A DNA stretch of 64,000 bases from an uncultured Erysipelotrichaceae bacterium (lineage in GTDB: Bacteria > Bacillota_I > Bacilli_A > RFN20 > CAG-826), in assembly GCA_947166565.1 (NCBI GenBank), contig CAMVEL010000002.1:94016-158015 (forward strand). Direction: 5' to 3'. How positions within the stretch are numbered: position 1 is the first letter of the stretch; the number at the start of each line of letters is the position of its first letter. Both the position numbers and the translations under genes were made by a program. This document shows positions 45,865 to 53,816 of the stretch, piece after piece. The notes under the pieces are model-generated. The model made no database searches and was not told the DNA's origin. It saw nothing but the letters and a program-made list of their open reading frames with translations.

Positions 45865-47355
45865 TTAATCCAGAAATTTTTTGATATCTTCTTTTGAAAC
45901 GACATTTTCAATGGATTTCCTTAAATTTGATAAGGAAATGTTAAGTCGCTCCTCCGCCTTCCACTTTTCGGAAACACTTTTTTTAATGTCTTTTATTTTG
46001 AAGTCATTCTTTTCAAGGAAACGTGTCTCTTCCTCTTGGAGGGTTTCTTTTAAGGAAAGAGCCTTTTTATTCAAAGCCTCGATTTGCTCCTTTAGTTCCT
46101 TCTTCTCCTTCATTTTAAAAATGCCTAAAGAAGATAAAGTCTTGGTCTTATCGTCAATTTCCTTTTGGAAGCTTGCATAAGTGTCTTTGTTAGGAGATTC
46201 AAAAGGGGCTTTGCTAAGATTCTTTGCTTCTTCGATAAGCGCATGGATTTCCAATCTCAAGGAAGCAAGTTCCCTTTCGATATCTCCAATCTGACGATTT
46301 AAGGAGATGTATTCTTCTTTATGGGTTTCCCAATAGGAAGCGATGGCTTTCTTTTTAGCCTCTTCCCATTTGTCTTGCTCTTCTTTTAGATGCCTCTTTT
46401 TGGCTTCATATAGCTTTGCAATCCGTTTGTTTCTTTCCCTAATCTCTGCTTTCCTTCTTCTGACTTTCGGTTCAGCTAAAAGTTGGTCCTTACTCAAAGA
46501 TGAATGGTTGGATAACACTTCAAGAACTCGCTGGCTCACTTTGTTAGCCATATCAAGAGTGTGGACCAGACAGTCCGCATCCGCGGTTTCGCTTAATAAT
46601 TCGACGATTTCTTCACCTAAAAGGATGATCAAATCGAGTTCTTCCTCGAATCTATCCCATTCATTTTCGTAGGGCCAATCGTTATGAAAGGAGGAACTTT
46701 TCAAAAACGCAGCCGCGATATTACCATAAGCCTTATCGATAAGGGCATAGAGTTCTTTAAAGCAATCGGAAAGAATTCCTTTTAAAGTCGTTTCGGCTTC
46801 CTTTTCCTTAAACCCTATGCCTTTTAAAACCATAAGACCTTCGGTTTTTATGATCGAAAAAGTTTCGATTATGCGGTCCTTGTTGTCTTTGGAATTCAAT
46901 TCAAGGAAATTTTCATTACGGAATTTGATCTCGCTAAGAATCGCGTCTTCGAATATCGGGAACAATTCCTCCTTCCCATTTGTTTTAGCTAAGGGAAAAG
47001 CGCTTTTAAGACAATGCAAGGCTTCTTTTAAGCGGTTTTGGGCCCCGGTTCCTAAATGACTTATAGCCTTGGCTTTCATCTTCCAAGCATCGTAGGAAGA
47101 AGCGTTCATCGCGATTACTTGGTTGCAGAAATTCTCAGCCGATTCGTTATTGCCGCTATCCAAAGCGACGGCAGCCATCTTAAGGAGGTTCTCCTCTTGG
47201 GCCGCGTTAGCGACATTGACCGTGCCTGTAACCTCAACGATCAGATTCCTCGCGTCTTCAATCGTGTATTTGGCCCCACAATACTGGCAAACCATAAAAT
47301 CATCCTGCTTAAGCATATCGGACATGCCGCAGCATTCGCATACCATTCGTTTCAT
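45865..47355 (-). CDS. Zinc-ribbon, TPR-like and coiled-coil protein
   Basis: 496 residues. An N-terminal TFIIB-type zinc ribbon has CECC (Cys6, Cys8/9) and CQYCG (Cys23, Cys26). A short helical repeat segment (about 55-115, ALDSGNNESAENFCNQVIAM) resembles tetratricopeptide repeats, and residues 290-470 are a long charged coiled coil. There is no signal peptide. Related proteins occur in gut Bacillota without known function. The gene ends 2 nt from one copy of a 23-bp direct repeat and begins 74 nt before the other, on the opposite strand to hipT, so it appears to be cargo of a small inserted unit. AAAGGAG precedes the ATG. Confidence 0.75.
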   Translation of the reverse strand: MKRMVCECCGMSDMLKQDDFMVCQYCGAKYTIEDARNLIVEVTGTVNVANAAQEENLLKMAAVALDSGNNESAENFCNQVIAMNASSYDAWKMKAKAISHLGTGAQNRLKEALHCLKSAFPLAKTNGKEELFPIFEDAILSEIKFRNENFLELNSKDNKDRIIETFSIIKTEGLMVLKGIGFKEKEAETTLKGILSDCFKELYALIDKAYGNIAAAFLKSSSFHNDWPYENEWDRFEEELDLIILLGEEIVELLSETADADCLVHTLDMANKVSQRVLEVLSNHSSLSKDQLLAEPKVRRRKAEIRERNKRIAKLYEAKKRHLKEEQDKWEEAKKKAIASYWETHKEEYISLNRQIGDIERELASLRLEIHALIEEAKNLSKAPFESPNKDTYASFQKEIDDKTKTLSSLGIFKMKEKKELKEQIEALNKKALSLKETLQEEETRFLEKNDFKIKDIKKSVSEKWKAEERLNISLSNLRKSIENVVSKEDIKKFLD

Positions 47356-47428
47356 AGGGACCGCTCCTTTTGATTAGGAAAATTATAAATGGAACACTAT
47401 GAGAATAGAATAGAACAATGCTATCCTT

Positions 47429-47451
47429 TTCGATAGACTTAGGGGTTAGTT
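47429..47451. repeat. 23-bp direct repeat, distal copy
   Basis: Exact copy of 45840-45862, here outside any gene, preceded by a small CTATC/GATAG hairpin (47421-47436). It marks the far end of the putative inserted unit. Confidence 0.9.
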
Positions 47452-47461
47452 TTATCCTTAT

Positions 47462-48037
47462 TTATATGTCTTCCTTATATCTAAGGATCTTTCCTTTGCA
47501 TCTCGCGTTTTTGTTCTTTTTGTTTAAAGCATAATAAACCGCGGAAGGGATGACTCCTAGATATGTTGATGCTTCATTAACGGAATTAAAGGATATAAGG
47601 ACGTTGTTATCCTCGTCTAGGATTACCACTTCTTTTTTCCTTGAATTTCTTCTAGGTATTTCTTTTTCCTTTTCCCCAAGGATAAAGAACCTATATCCTT
47701 TCGCGATTCCTCCCGTGATGATCGCTTGTTCGATATGGGAAATGGATATACCTAATTCCTTGGAGGCCTTAACGATGCTTTCGTATTCTTTTCTTATATC
47801 CTCTTTTATAGCAACGATAGGTTTATTCTTCATATCGTAGCTAACCAAATCCATAAGGGGTTGATCGATGAACCTCCATCGATATCCCTTAACGATAAGG
47901 CCGTATTTGATGGCTTTATAGATATTTGAAGGCGAGGATATCCCCTTCTTCTTACACGCTTCTTTAGCAGACTTAAAAGTAGCGATATCCAAGCCTCTTT
48001 TAGAGCACATCACCACTTTGGCAGGGGAATAAGCCAT
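47462..48037 (-). CDS. Protein of three NUMOD-like DNA-binding repeats
   Basis: 191 residues made of three related units (about 15-58, 72-118 and 134-188). Each has a short strand, a helix such as FKSAKEACKKKGI or FNSVNEASTYLGV, then a second helix and a KGYRWRF-like end, the pattern of NUMOD1/IENR1 modules that bind DNA in homing endonucleases. No GIY-YIG or HNH nuclease motif is present. It may be a DNA-binding regulator or a degraded homing nuclease. It has no neighbour on the same short transcript except the zinc-ribbon gene beyond a 106-nt gap. Confidence 0.65.
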   Translation of the reverse strand: MAYSPAKVVMCSKRGLDIATFKSAKEACKKKGISSPSNIYKAIKYGLIVKGYRWRFIDQPLMDLVSYDMKNKPIVAIKEDIRKEYESIVKASKELGISISHIEQAIITGGIAKGYRFFILGEKEKEIPRRNSRKKEVVILDEDNNVLISFNSVNEASTYLGVIPSAVYYALNKKNKNARCKGKILRYKEDI

Positions 48038-48051
48038 TGTTTATATCCTAT

Positions 48052-48085
48052 AAAGGCCCCCAGGGTCATCCCCTGAAGGCCTTAA
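48052..48085 (-). terminator. Terminator after the first surface-protein gene
   Basis: Inverted repeat AAGGCC/GGCCTT with inner CAGGG/CCCTG (48053-48083). Minus-direction tail is TTTATA; the plus side also has a T run at 48088-48093. Confidence 0.7.
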
Positions 48086-48108
48086 AGTTTTTTAATTGTT
48101 ATCCCCGA

Positions 48109-49917
48109 TTAGTCTTCTTTCCTATGCTTGTGTTGGAGGAAGAAGAGACCGCCCGAAACGATAGCGGAGGCAGTGATGACCGTGATGATGAGAGGGGTCT
48201 TGTCTCCGTCGCGTATATTGTTTTTGACAAGGACACCTGCTACACCGCCTTTTCCAGAAGGGCTACGATCCGCGAAGTCCGCAAAAGTTCCGGTGCCATA
48301 CTTTCCAACTATATAGTCGTAACGAGCTGCGGCTTTTTGAATGTCAGTGCCGGATTCGCTTGCAACGGCTATCTTGAAATCGTTTTTATTCGCGGAAGAT
48401 AGTTTCGCGAAGCGCGCCGAGGCATCAGACCAGTGCATATCCGCAGAAGTATAACCGCCAGCAGCCTTGCACCCAGAGGTATAGTAGGAAACAAATTCTT
48501 TGGAGAACTCAGTGGCATCAAACGCTAGAAGTCCAATTTTGGAAGCTGCGGCATAAGTTCTTATATCGCTTCCGCTATCATACCAAGCTAAAGCACGGCC
48601 GCCATCTTCGTCTCTCCTAATCTCGTAATATTCACCGCTTTTTGCAACGCGTAAAATTGTTTTCGTGCCAGTTATTCCCATCGAAGTGGAGCTTGTTCCG
48701 ATTGAAATATAATTTGTTCCGTCGCTAATTGTGTATTTGTTGTTTCCAGCGATATTGAAAGTGAAAACGGCTCCTTCGTAATCATTTGTTGACGTCTGGC
48801 CCTTTCCTCCAGAAACTGTTCCGTCAAAATAATGGGAATCATTCGCTGTAAGAATGTATTTTCCGCCGTTTACTATGCCTTCGGTTTCGATATATGAAAC
48901 AACCGTTACCGTAAATATAGCACTTGTGCTAGTTCCCGAATCGGAAATCGTTATAGTCGCATTCCCAGCAGCTACGCCCGTGATAACTCCTGCCGAAGAT
49001 ACTGTAGCCTTGGATGTATCGCTTGAAGCGTATGTGATTGTTCCGGTCGCACCGTTGACATAACTGGAAATATCCAAAGTAGAATTGGCATTAACGTTTC
49101 CCGATGAAGAAGAAAGCCAAATTTCATTCGAAACCCATTGAGCATACAAAGTAACGTCACTTGACACAGAGAAAGTATCTCCTGCCACCCTAGCGGTACC
49201 ACTTCCATCAGCAGAAGTATTCCATCCATTAAATGTATAATGGGTTTTAGTTAAAGAGTTTATATTTCCTAAAACGGTGCATGTTCCACTCCCATCAAGT
49301 TTATACTTTGTAGAGTCGGTTGGTACAGATCCGCCAGTATTTCCATTTCCGTTATAGGTTACCTTATAGGAAGTAATTGCAGTGCTGTAAGTAATAACAA
49401 TGTTGGTAAATTTCAAAGTTCTTGCACTTCCAACGGTTATTTTGAAAAATGTATAATCTCCAACAAAATCTATTGAACAATTCTTTGCTGAGCTGCTCAA
49501 TCCAGTTGCACCGCCCATAGAAGTGTTAATTGCATCTTCAGTTGTTCCTCCGAAAACTTCGAAAGTACCATCTGTTTTTGAAGAGCTTGTTGCCGCTCCA
49601 TTAACGGTAACGTTAGTGATAGAACCGGGAAATTCAATGGTATTTTTTACCGTTTCATTTTTTCCAACGCCGTTCGAGGACGTTCCTGAGGAAATAACTA
49701 AATCATATCCCGTCGAAGACTCTGCGCCAGGTCCTGTTGACCCAGATAATCCAAAGGACGCAAATGTCGCAGAGACGTTCGCTGTTTCTGAAGCCGCAAC
49801 CATCGTTGCCTCTTTGTTTTTTGCAAAGTTTAACGTCCCTGCAGCTACTCCAATCCCTGCAACCGCCATAGATAGGCCAAGCGCCCATCCTGCGATCCTA
49901 ATTGTCTTTTTGTTCAT
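48109..49917 (-). CDS. Secreted surface protein with InlB repeat and Ig-like domain
   Basis: 602 residues. N-terminal signal peptide (hydrophobic to about residue 28), a Ser/Thr/Gly-rich beta domain, an InlB-type repeat (HYTFNGWNTSADGSG, about 225-262), a Big_2-like Ig domain (TSKATVSSAGVITGVAAGNATITIS, about 300-325), another beta domain, then a Cys-containing helical segment (TSGCKAAGG... AAARYDYIVGKYG) and one C-terminal span with a basic end (QHKHRKED). There is no LPXTG. The helical segment plus span is shared with the next surface protein, which implies a common anchoring module. It is probably an adhesin. Confidence 0.82.
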   Translation of the reverse strand: MNKKTIRIAGWALGLSMAVAGIGVAAGTLNFAKNKEATMVAASETANVSATFASFGLSGSTGPGAESSTGYDLVISSGTSSNGVGKNETVKNTIEFPGSITNVTVNGAATSSSKTDGTFEVFGGTTEDAINTSMGGATGLSSSAKNCSIDFVGDYTFFKITVGSARTLKFTNIVITYSTAITSYKVTYNGNGNTGGSVPTDSTKYKLDGSGTCTVLGNINSLTKTHYTFNGWNTSADGSGTARVAGDTFSVSSDVTLYAQWVSNEIWLSSSSGNVNANSTLDISSYVNGATGTITYASSDTSKATVSSAGVITGVAAGNATITISDSGTSTSAIFTVTVVSYIETEGIVNGGKYILTANDSHYFDGTVSGGKGQTSTNDYEGAVFTFNIAGNNKYTISDGTNYISIGTSSTSMGITGTKTILRVAKSGEYYEIRRDEDGGRALAWYDSGSDIRTYAAASKIGLLAFDATEFSKEFVSYYTSGCKAAGGYTSADMHWSDASARFAKLSSANKNDFKIAVASESGTDIQKAAARYDYIVGKYGTGTFADFADRSPSGKGGVAGVLVKNNIRDGDKTPLIITVITASAIVSGGLFFLQHKHRKED

Positions 49918-50352
49918 TTCTTTTCTCCCTTCTTACTAGATTTGAACAATGGTTGACTGATATCTTCTTTTGTTTATGTCCTCTTTACCCCATGAGAGGA
50001 AGGGATTCCTCTTTGCAAAGCCCTCACAACAAAAGAAGGTCGTCTTGCCTTTATCCTTGTTATTCTTCGCTTATCTAGAAGAAGGCGATCATTTAGGGCT
50101 TAGTTATTTAACAAATTAACTCGCCCTGCTTCTTCTATCTAAGGAATACCTATCAAGGATAGATATTTGATATGTAGGCTTTAGCCTTATGCGTACCCTA
50201 GACAAAAGAAATCCGCAGGGCTTCCTACGGCACTTAATGATAGAGAGAGAGAGAGAGAGAGTCAAGCACTCGCGTGCGCGAAGTGCTAATTATATCGATG
50301 TGGTCGGATGTTTATTTTTCTGACCACTTCTTTAAGGCAAGTATTTTTACAC
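49918..50352. other. Gap between the two surface-protein genes
   Basis: About 435 bp without a supported gene. It holds an (AG)10 tract at 50242-50261 and, right after it, a strong hairpin AGCACT-CGCG-TG-CGCG-A-AGTGCT (50265-50287). Several shorter repeats such as CTATC/GATAG occur near 50149-50163. It is the upstream region of the 49917 gene. Confidence 0.6.
50242..50261. repeat. (AG)10 simple repeat
   Basis: Ten uninterrupted AG units located about 325 bp upstream of a surface-protein start. Dinucleotide runs of this size can slip, but distance makes promoter phase-switching uncertain. Confidence 0.9.
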
Positions 50353-50387
50353 AAAAAAAGCCCGCTCGATTTGCAGTCGAACGGGCT
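50353..50387 (-). terminator. Terminator of the second surface-protein gene
   Basis: Stem AGCCCG/CGGGCT continued by TCGA/TCGA (50359-50369 with 50377-50387), followed in the minus direction by seven T. Confidence 0.9.
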
Positions 50388-50419
50388 ATGCTAGGTATTA
50401 GAGCTATATCCGTTATGGA

Positions 50420-52993
50420 TTAGTTTTCTTCCCTGCGATGACGGAGGAAGAAGTAACCACCGATAGCGGTAAGGCCACATAATGAAATTACAACAATAAT
50501 TACTGGAAGATTAGATGAGTCATTCCCGATGCCTAAGAATGGAATTTTTGAACTTAAAGGACCATTAACTGTACCTTCACCAAATCTTCCCATGAATTCG
50601 TTTGTTCTTAAGTCAGAGTGAGTTCTAATTGCATGGTCGTACCTTGCGACAGTGTGTGCAACCGTATATTCGGTACTTCCATCATAATCTTCTGGGGTAT
50701 GTGGATCTTCTGAAGCGAATAAGTTTTGTGCACCAGAAGTTAATTTTCCATATGCTATAGCCAAACTTGACCAAGATGAAATTGTAGCGGCACATGTACC
50801 AGCATTTCCACTACCTTTGATAAAGGTTTCAGCATATGAATTTGCTTCAGCGGTATAGGTTTGGAATACATAAACTGTGATAGCGTCTTGACCACCACTT
50901 GCATAGCAAGAGAATATAGAACTAGAGCTATTGTATCTAATTGTATTTCTAGTTGCGCCACCTTTCGCAGTTATTGTCCAGTTTGTATCGCTAACTTTAG
51001 CAAAACTGAAATAAAATCTCTGGTCAGGTGTTATTGTTTTCGAAGCTTTCAAATAGTTTTTCGGACTGCTACCAGTTCCACCAGCTGCGTACAAAACACT
51101 GTCATCAGCTAATTTCATCATGAAATAACCATTGTAATCACCAGTACCCGCTACCAAAGTTAAATTAACTGCATTAGCTTTTGCTACAATCCCTTTATCA
51201 CTATCCTTCGCACCAACAGCTTCTGGAAAATTGTTTCCATCAGCATATGCGCCCATTACAACATCAGAATCGCCCGCAGCAATAGCAATATTAGCACCAT
51301 CCACTATATCGGATGAATTTGCAACATGATATTCACCTTTTGAAGAATCAAAGACATCAACAACTCTAACGGAATAAGACGCAGATACGCTACCACCATA
51401 GGTGATAGTAATGGTATAAGTACCTTCTACACCTTTTTTAAATGCGCTAGAATTGACTGTATATCCGCTTGCTAAGATTTCAGTTGTATGTGGTGTGCAC
51501 CAATCATCATATGTTCCTGTGACAGTTCCGTTGAACTCAAAATCATCAGTGAGAGCAAATTTTGTTTTTTGACCACTTAATGCAATGGAAACAATATCGG
51601 CATCTATAACGCTAGCTGTGATTACAACATCATCAGAAACACCAGTCAAAGATAAAATATTGTCGTTTAGTTCATAAGAATCAACATTTGATACACTTGT
51701 AATTGAGCCTTTTTTACCGCCTGCTGTTGTTAATGTTACAGAACCAGTTGTTCCAACTTCGTCATCACTGAGAGTAATTGCATCAGTAGAAACGCTAACG
51801 TTGAATGTATTTGGTCTAACTAACGAAGTAAGATAGTTACCGCTTGAAAATTCATAAACAGAACTATTGTAAAGAGTGATATTGCCATAAACAGTAACTT
51901 CGTAACCAACAGCTAAATCACCAATAACTGTAAAATTGGTGTTATTCACATTTTTGCCTTTGTAAACTTCAAATTGATCAGTTGTTGTTCCATCATCACT
52001 AATCCAATAAGTGATTGTGTTTGATTGATAGGAATCGACTTGAGAAATGATTCCGTGGACATAAACACCAGACCTATCGGCTGATTCGCCATCATCAATG
52101 ACTGTTTTTGCCTCAGCAACTGTAAATGGGCTTTCAGATGAGGAAACTTTCTTAACAGATACAGAAACAGTTTTTGATGTACAACCTGTAACTGCAATAG
52201 TTAATGTGCAACTTGCGTAAACAGCTGTTCCTTTAGGAGCAATTGTGACAGTCGCTGTATTAGCATTAGTCAACGTTACACAATCATCACCAGCAGTTCT
52301 ACTCCATGAATATTCTGCACTATCAGAAACATACTCGTTTGGCGTTGCTGTAACTGTGGTAGATGAACCACCTAAAGTTAAAGAAACTGCATTCTTATCT
52401 AAAGTGAAATTAGGTGTACTTACAACCGGTTCATTATAAGTTATAGTTGCCGAATAAAAATAAAGTGAATTCGTTGTACATCCAATTGTTAAAACAATGG
52501 TTCCACTATCTGCGACTGTTCCATTCGTAGTCCAAGCAGGGGTCACTGTTACAGCGCTTGAAGAATACGAACCATACCAAGCAGAATCATTAAAGGCGAC
52601 TCCACTTGAAGATGTTCCGATAGATGCCATTGTAGTTGTTCCAGTCACAAAAGACAAATATCCCGCACCCGCTTTAGCATTTGATTTCATCGACAAAGAC
52701 AAGGCGGTGATAGTACAACCATCATATCCAGAAAGTGTTAAAGTAAAGCTATTACCACTTGTTGCTTGTGAGACTGTGTTGTACGTTTGACTATATGTCG
52801 CACTACTATTAGATGGGCAAGTCCCAGATGCATTGACGGACGTCTTTGATGAAACAGTATAAGTTGCAGTAACACCATTGGCGGCTTCAACTTTTGTCAC
52901 CTCTTTATTGCTCGCAATAGCAACGCCAACACCGACCGCCATGGCGATACCGACGACTGCCATGGAGACTTTTCTAAACAATTTATTGAACAT
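50420..52993 (-). CDS. Large AT-rich secreted surface protein
   Basis: 857 residues. Signal peptide (residues 1-35), a Ser/Thr-rich beta region, a Big_2-like Ig domain (about 195-280), an OB-like segment (SGVYVHGIISQVDSYQSNTI, about 305-400), further Ig-like repeats, then the same Cys/Tyr helical module as the neighbouring surface protein (GTCAATISSWSSLAIAYGK... HTVARYDHAIRTH), and a C-terminal span ending FFLRHRREEN. Codon use is strikingly AT-rich compared with every neighbour, suggesting recent transfer. AAAGGAAAAC precedes the ATG. Likely a cell-surface adhesin; ligand unknown. Confidence 0.82.
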   Translation of the reverse strand: MFNKLFRKVSMAVVGIAMAVGVGVAIASNKEVTKVEAANGVTATYTVSSKTSVNASGTCPSNSSATYSQTYNTVSQATSGNSFTLTLSGYDGCTITALSLSMKSNAKAGAGYLSFVTGTTTMASIGTSSSGVAFNDSAWYGSYSSSAVTVTPAWTTNGTVADSGTIVLTIGCTTNSLYFYSATITYNEPVVSTPNFTLDKNAVSLTLGGSSTTVTATPNEYVSDSAEYSWSRTAGDDCVTLTNANTATVTIAPKGTAVYASCTLTIAVTGCTSKTVSVSVKKVSSSESPFTVAEAKTVIDDGESADRSGVYVHGIISQVDSYQSNTITYWISDDGTTTDQFEVYKGKNVNNTNFTVIGDLAVGYEVTVYGNITLYNSSVYEFSSGNYLTSLVRPNTFNVSVSTDAITLSDDEVGTTGSVTLTTAGGKKGSITSVSNVDSYELNDNILSLTGVSDDVVITASVIDADIVSIALSGQKTKFALTDDFEFNGTVTGTYDDWCTPHTTEILASGYTVNSSAFKKGVEGTYTITITYGGSVSASYSVRVVDVFDSSKGEYHVANSSDIVDGANIAIAAGDSDVVMGAYADGNNFPEAVGAKDSDKGIVAKANAVNLTLVAGTGDYNGYFMMKLADDSVLYAAGGTGSSPKNYLKASKTITPDQRFYFSFAKVSDTNWTITAKGGATRNTIRYNSSSSIFSCYASGGQDAITVYVFQTYTAEANSYAETFIKGSGNAGTCAATISSWSSLAIAYGKLTSGAQNLFASEDPHTPEDYDGSTEYTVAHTVARYDHAIRTHSDLRTNEFMGRFGEGTVNGPLSSKIPFLGIGNDSSNLPVIIVVISLCGLTAIGGYFFLRHRREEN

Positions 52994-53531
52994 TGTTTTT
53001 GTTTTCCTTTCTTTTTTTGTTTGTTTTTATTTAGGGAGAACTGCTTCTTCTTATTTAATTAAGGCTTATGGGTAAGAAGCAAAAATAAAACCCGCGGTAG
53101 CCTATAGGCAATTAAGATCTATGTCTTGACCTTAAAAGAAACCTCAGGCACGAAAACGCGAGTGGATAAAAATACGTTAGGCGCTTTCATGGATCTTGCC
53201 CCTTCCATGAAGAGGGAAACCATATTCGTCTTCATTCTTGATCCTCCCTATATGGCCAATTCTGAAATATATGATTTGCCATAACCTAGGAATCCTTGAT
53301 GGAGAGGCTTTCCCAATTCTTCTTATTAGAATCCCATCAAGGATTCCTCCCCCGACAGTTGGGGGAATTAGAAGGGGAAGGCTATATATCCTATATATAT
53401 TTATATAGCCACTTCTCCAATAGGCCTTCTTGGCTTTGACTTTATAACCATAAGCCCAAAACACCTAAAAGGGAAGGATTATTTATAATAAAGTGTTGTA
53501 GTAATAAGGTAATGAAACCGCTTTCAGGAAT
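52994..53531 (-). ncRNA. Candidate structured leader RNA upstream of the AT-rich surface gene
   Basis: No protein is supported here. A 15-bp perfect stem (53288-53302 with 53334-53348), CCCCC-GACAGTT-GGGGG (53349-53365) and GGGGAAG-GCTATATA pairing with TATATAGC/CTTCTCC (53374-53418) follow one another. The GACAGTT loop, the following GGGGA(A)TTAG...GCTATAT sequence and TAGGCCTTCTTGGC (53421-53434) match the leader of the GGDEF gene. A minus-direction terminator at 53532-53558 lies just upstream. Confidence 0.5.
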
Positions 53532-53558
53532 AAAAAAGGAAGGGGGTCGCCCCTTTCC
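53532..53558 (-). terminator. Intrinsic terminator in the 53.5 kb gap
   Basis: Stem GGAAGGGG/CCCCTTTCC (53538-53545 with 53550-53558) with six T following on the minus strand. It lies beyond the terminator of the RyR-protein gene, so it may end a small minus-strand transcript crossing the 33-nt repeats. Confidence 0.75.
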
Positions 53559-53665
53559 ACCTAATCCAAAACGCGGTTATGGATCAAGATAATTTGACGA
53601 AGGATTCGGGGATGTTAACAGTTTCATCCGTTCTATCGTATTATTCGAATGTTTTCAATATCAAT

Positions 53666-53764
53666 GCATATTTTTGGACATATCAAAATAGGTTTTTTGC
53701 ATGTTTTTGGACAGGTCAATATCGGAAATTTGCATATTATCGGACATATCAGCCCTTATGGCTT
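53666..53764. repeat. Three tandem 33-nt repeats
   Basis: Units begin at 53666, 53699 and 53732, each opening GCAT(A/G)TT and containing TGGACATATCA, TGGACAGGTCA or CGGACATATCA. Period is exactly 33 nt. In one plus frame (from ATG 53649) they encode 11-residue repeats of the form LHIFGHIxIG, but no Shine-Dalgarno is present. They could be binding-site iterons or a small repeat gene. Confidence 0.75.
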
Positions 53765-53770
53765 GCTAAC

Positions 53771-53791
53771 AAAAGGAGGCCGAAGCCTCCT
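53771..53791 (-). terminator. Terminator of the RyR-domain protein gene
   Basis: Perfect AGGAGGC/GCCTCCT stem closed by a TTCG tetraloop on the minus strand (53774-53791), followed by TTTG. Confidence 0.88.
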
Positions 53792-53816
53792 GAATGGAAT
53801 CGATATAATGCTTCTT

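Noticed and set aside
49523..49939. Long plus-strand frames opposite the surface-protein genes
   Set aside because: They are antisense shadows of repetitive Ser/Thr codons and have no Shine-Dalgarno; the minus frames carry signal peptides and anchors.
53666..53764. CRISPR array
   Set aside because: Only three imperfect units with no unique spacers and no cas genes nearby.
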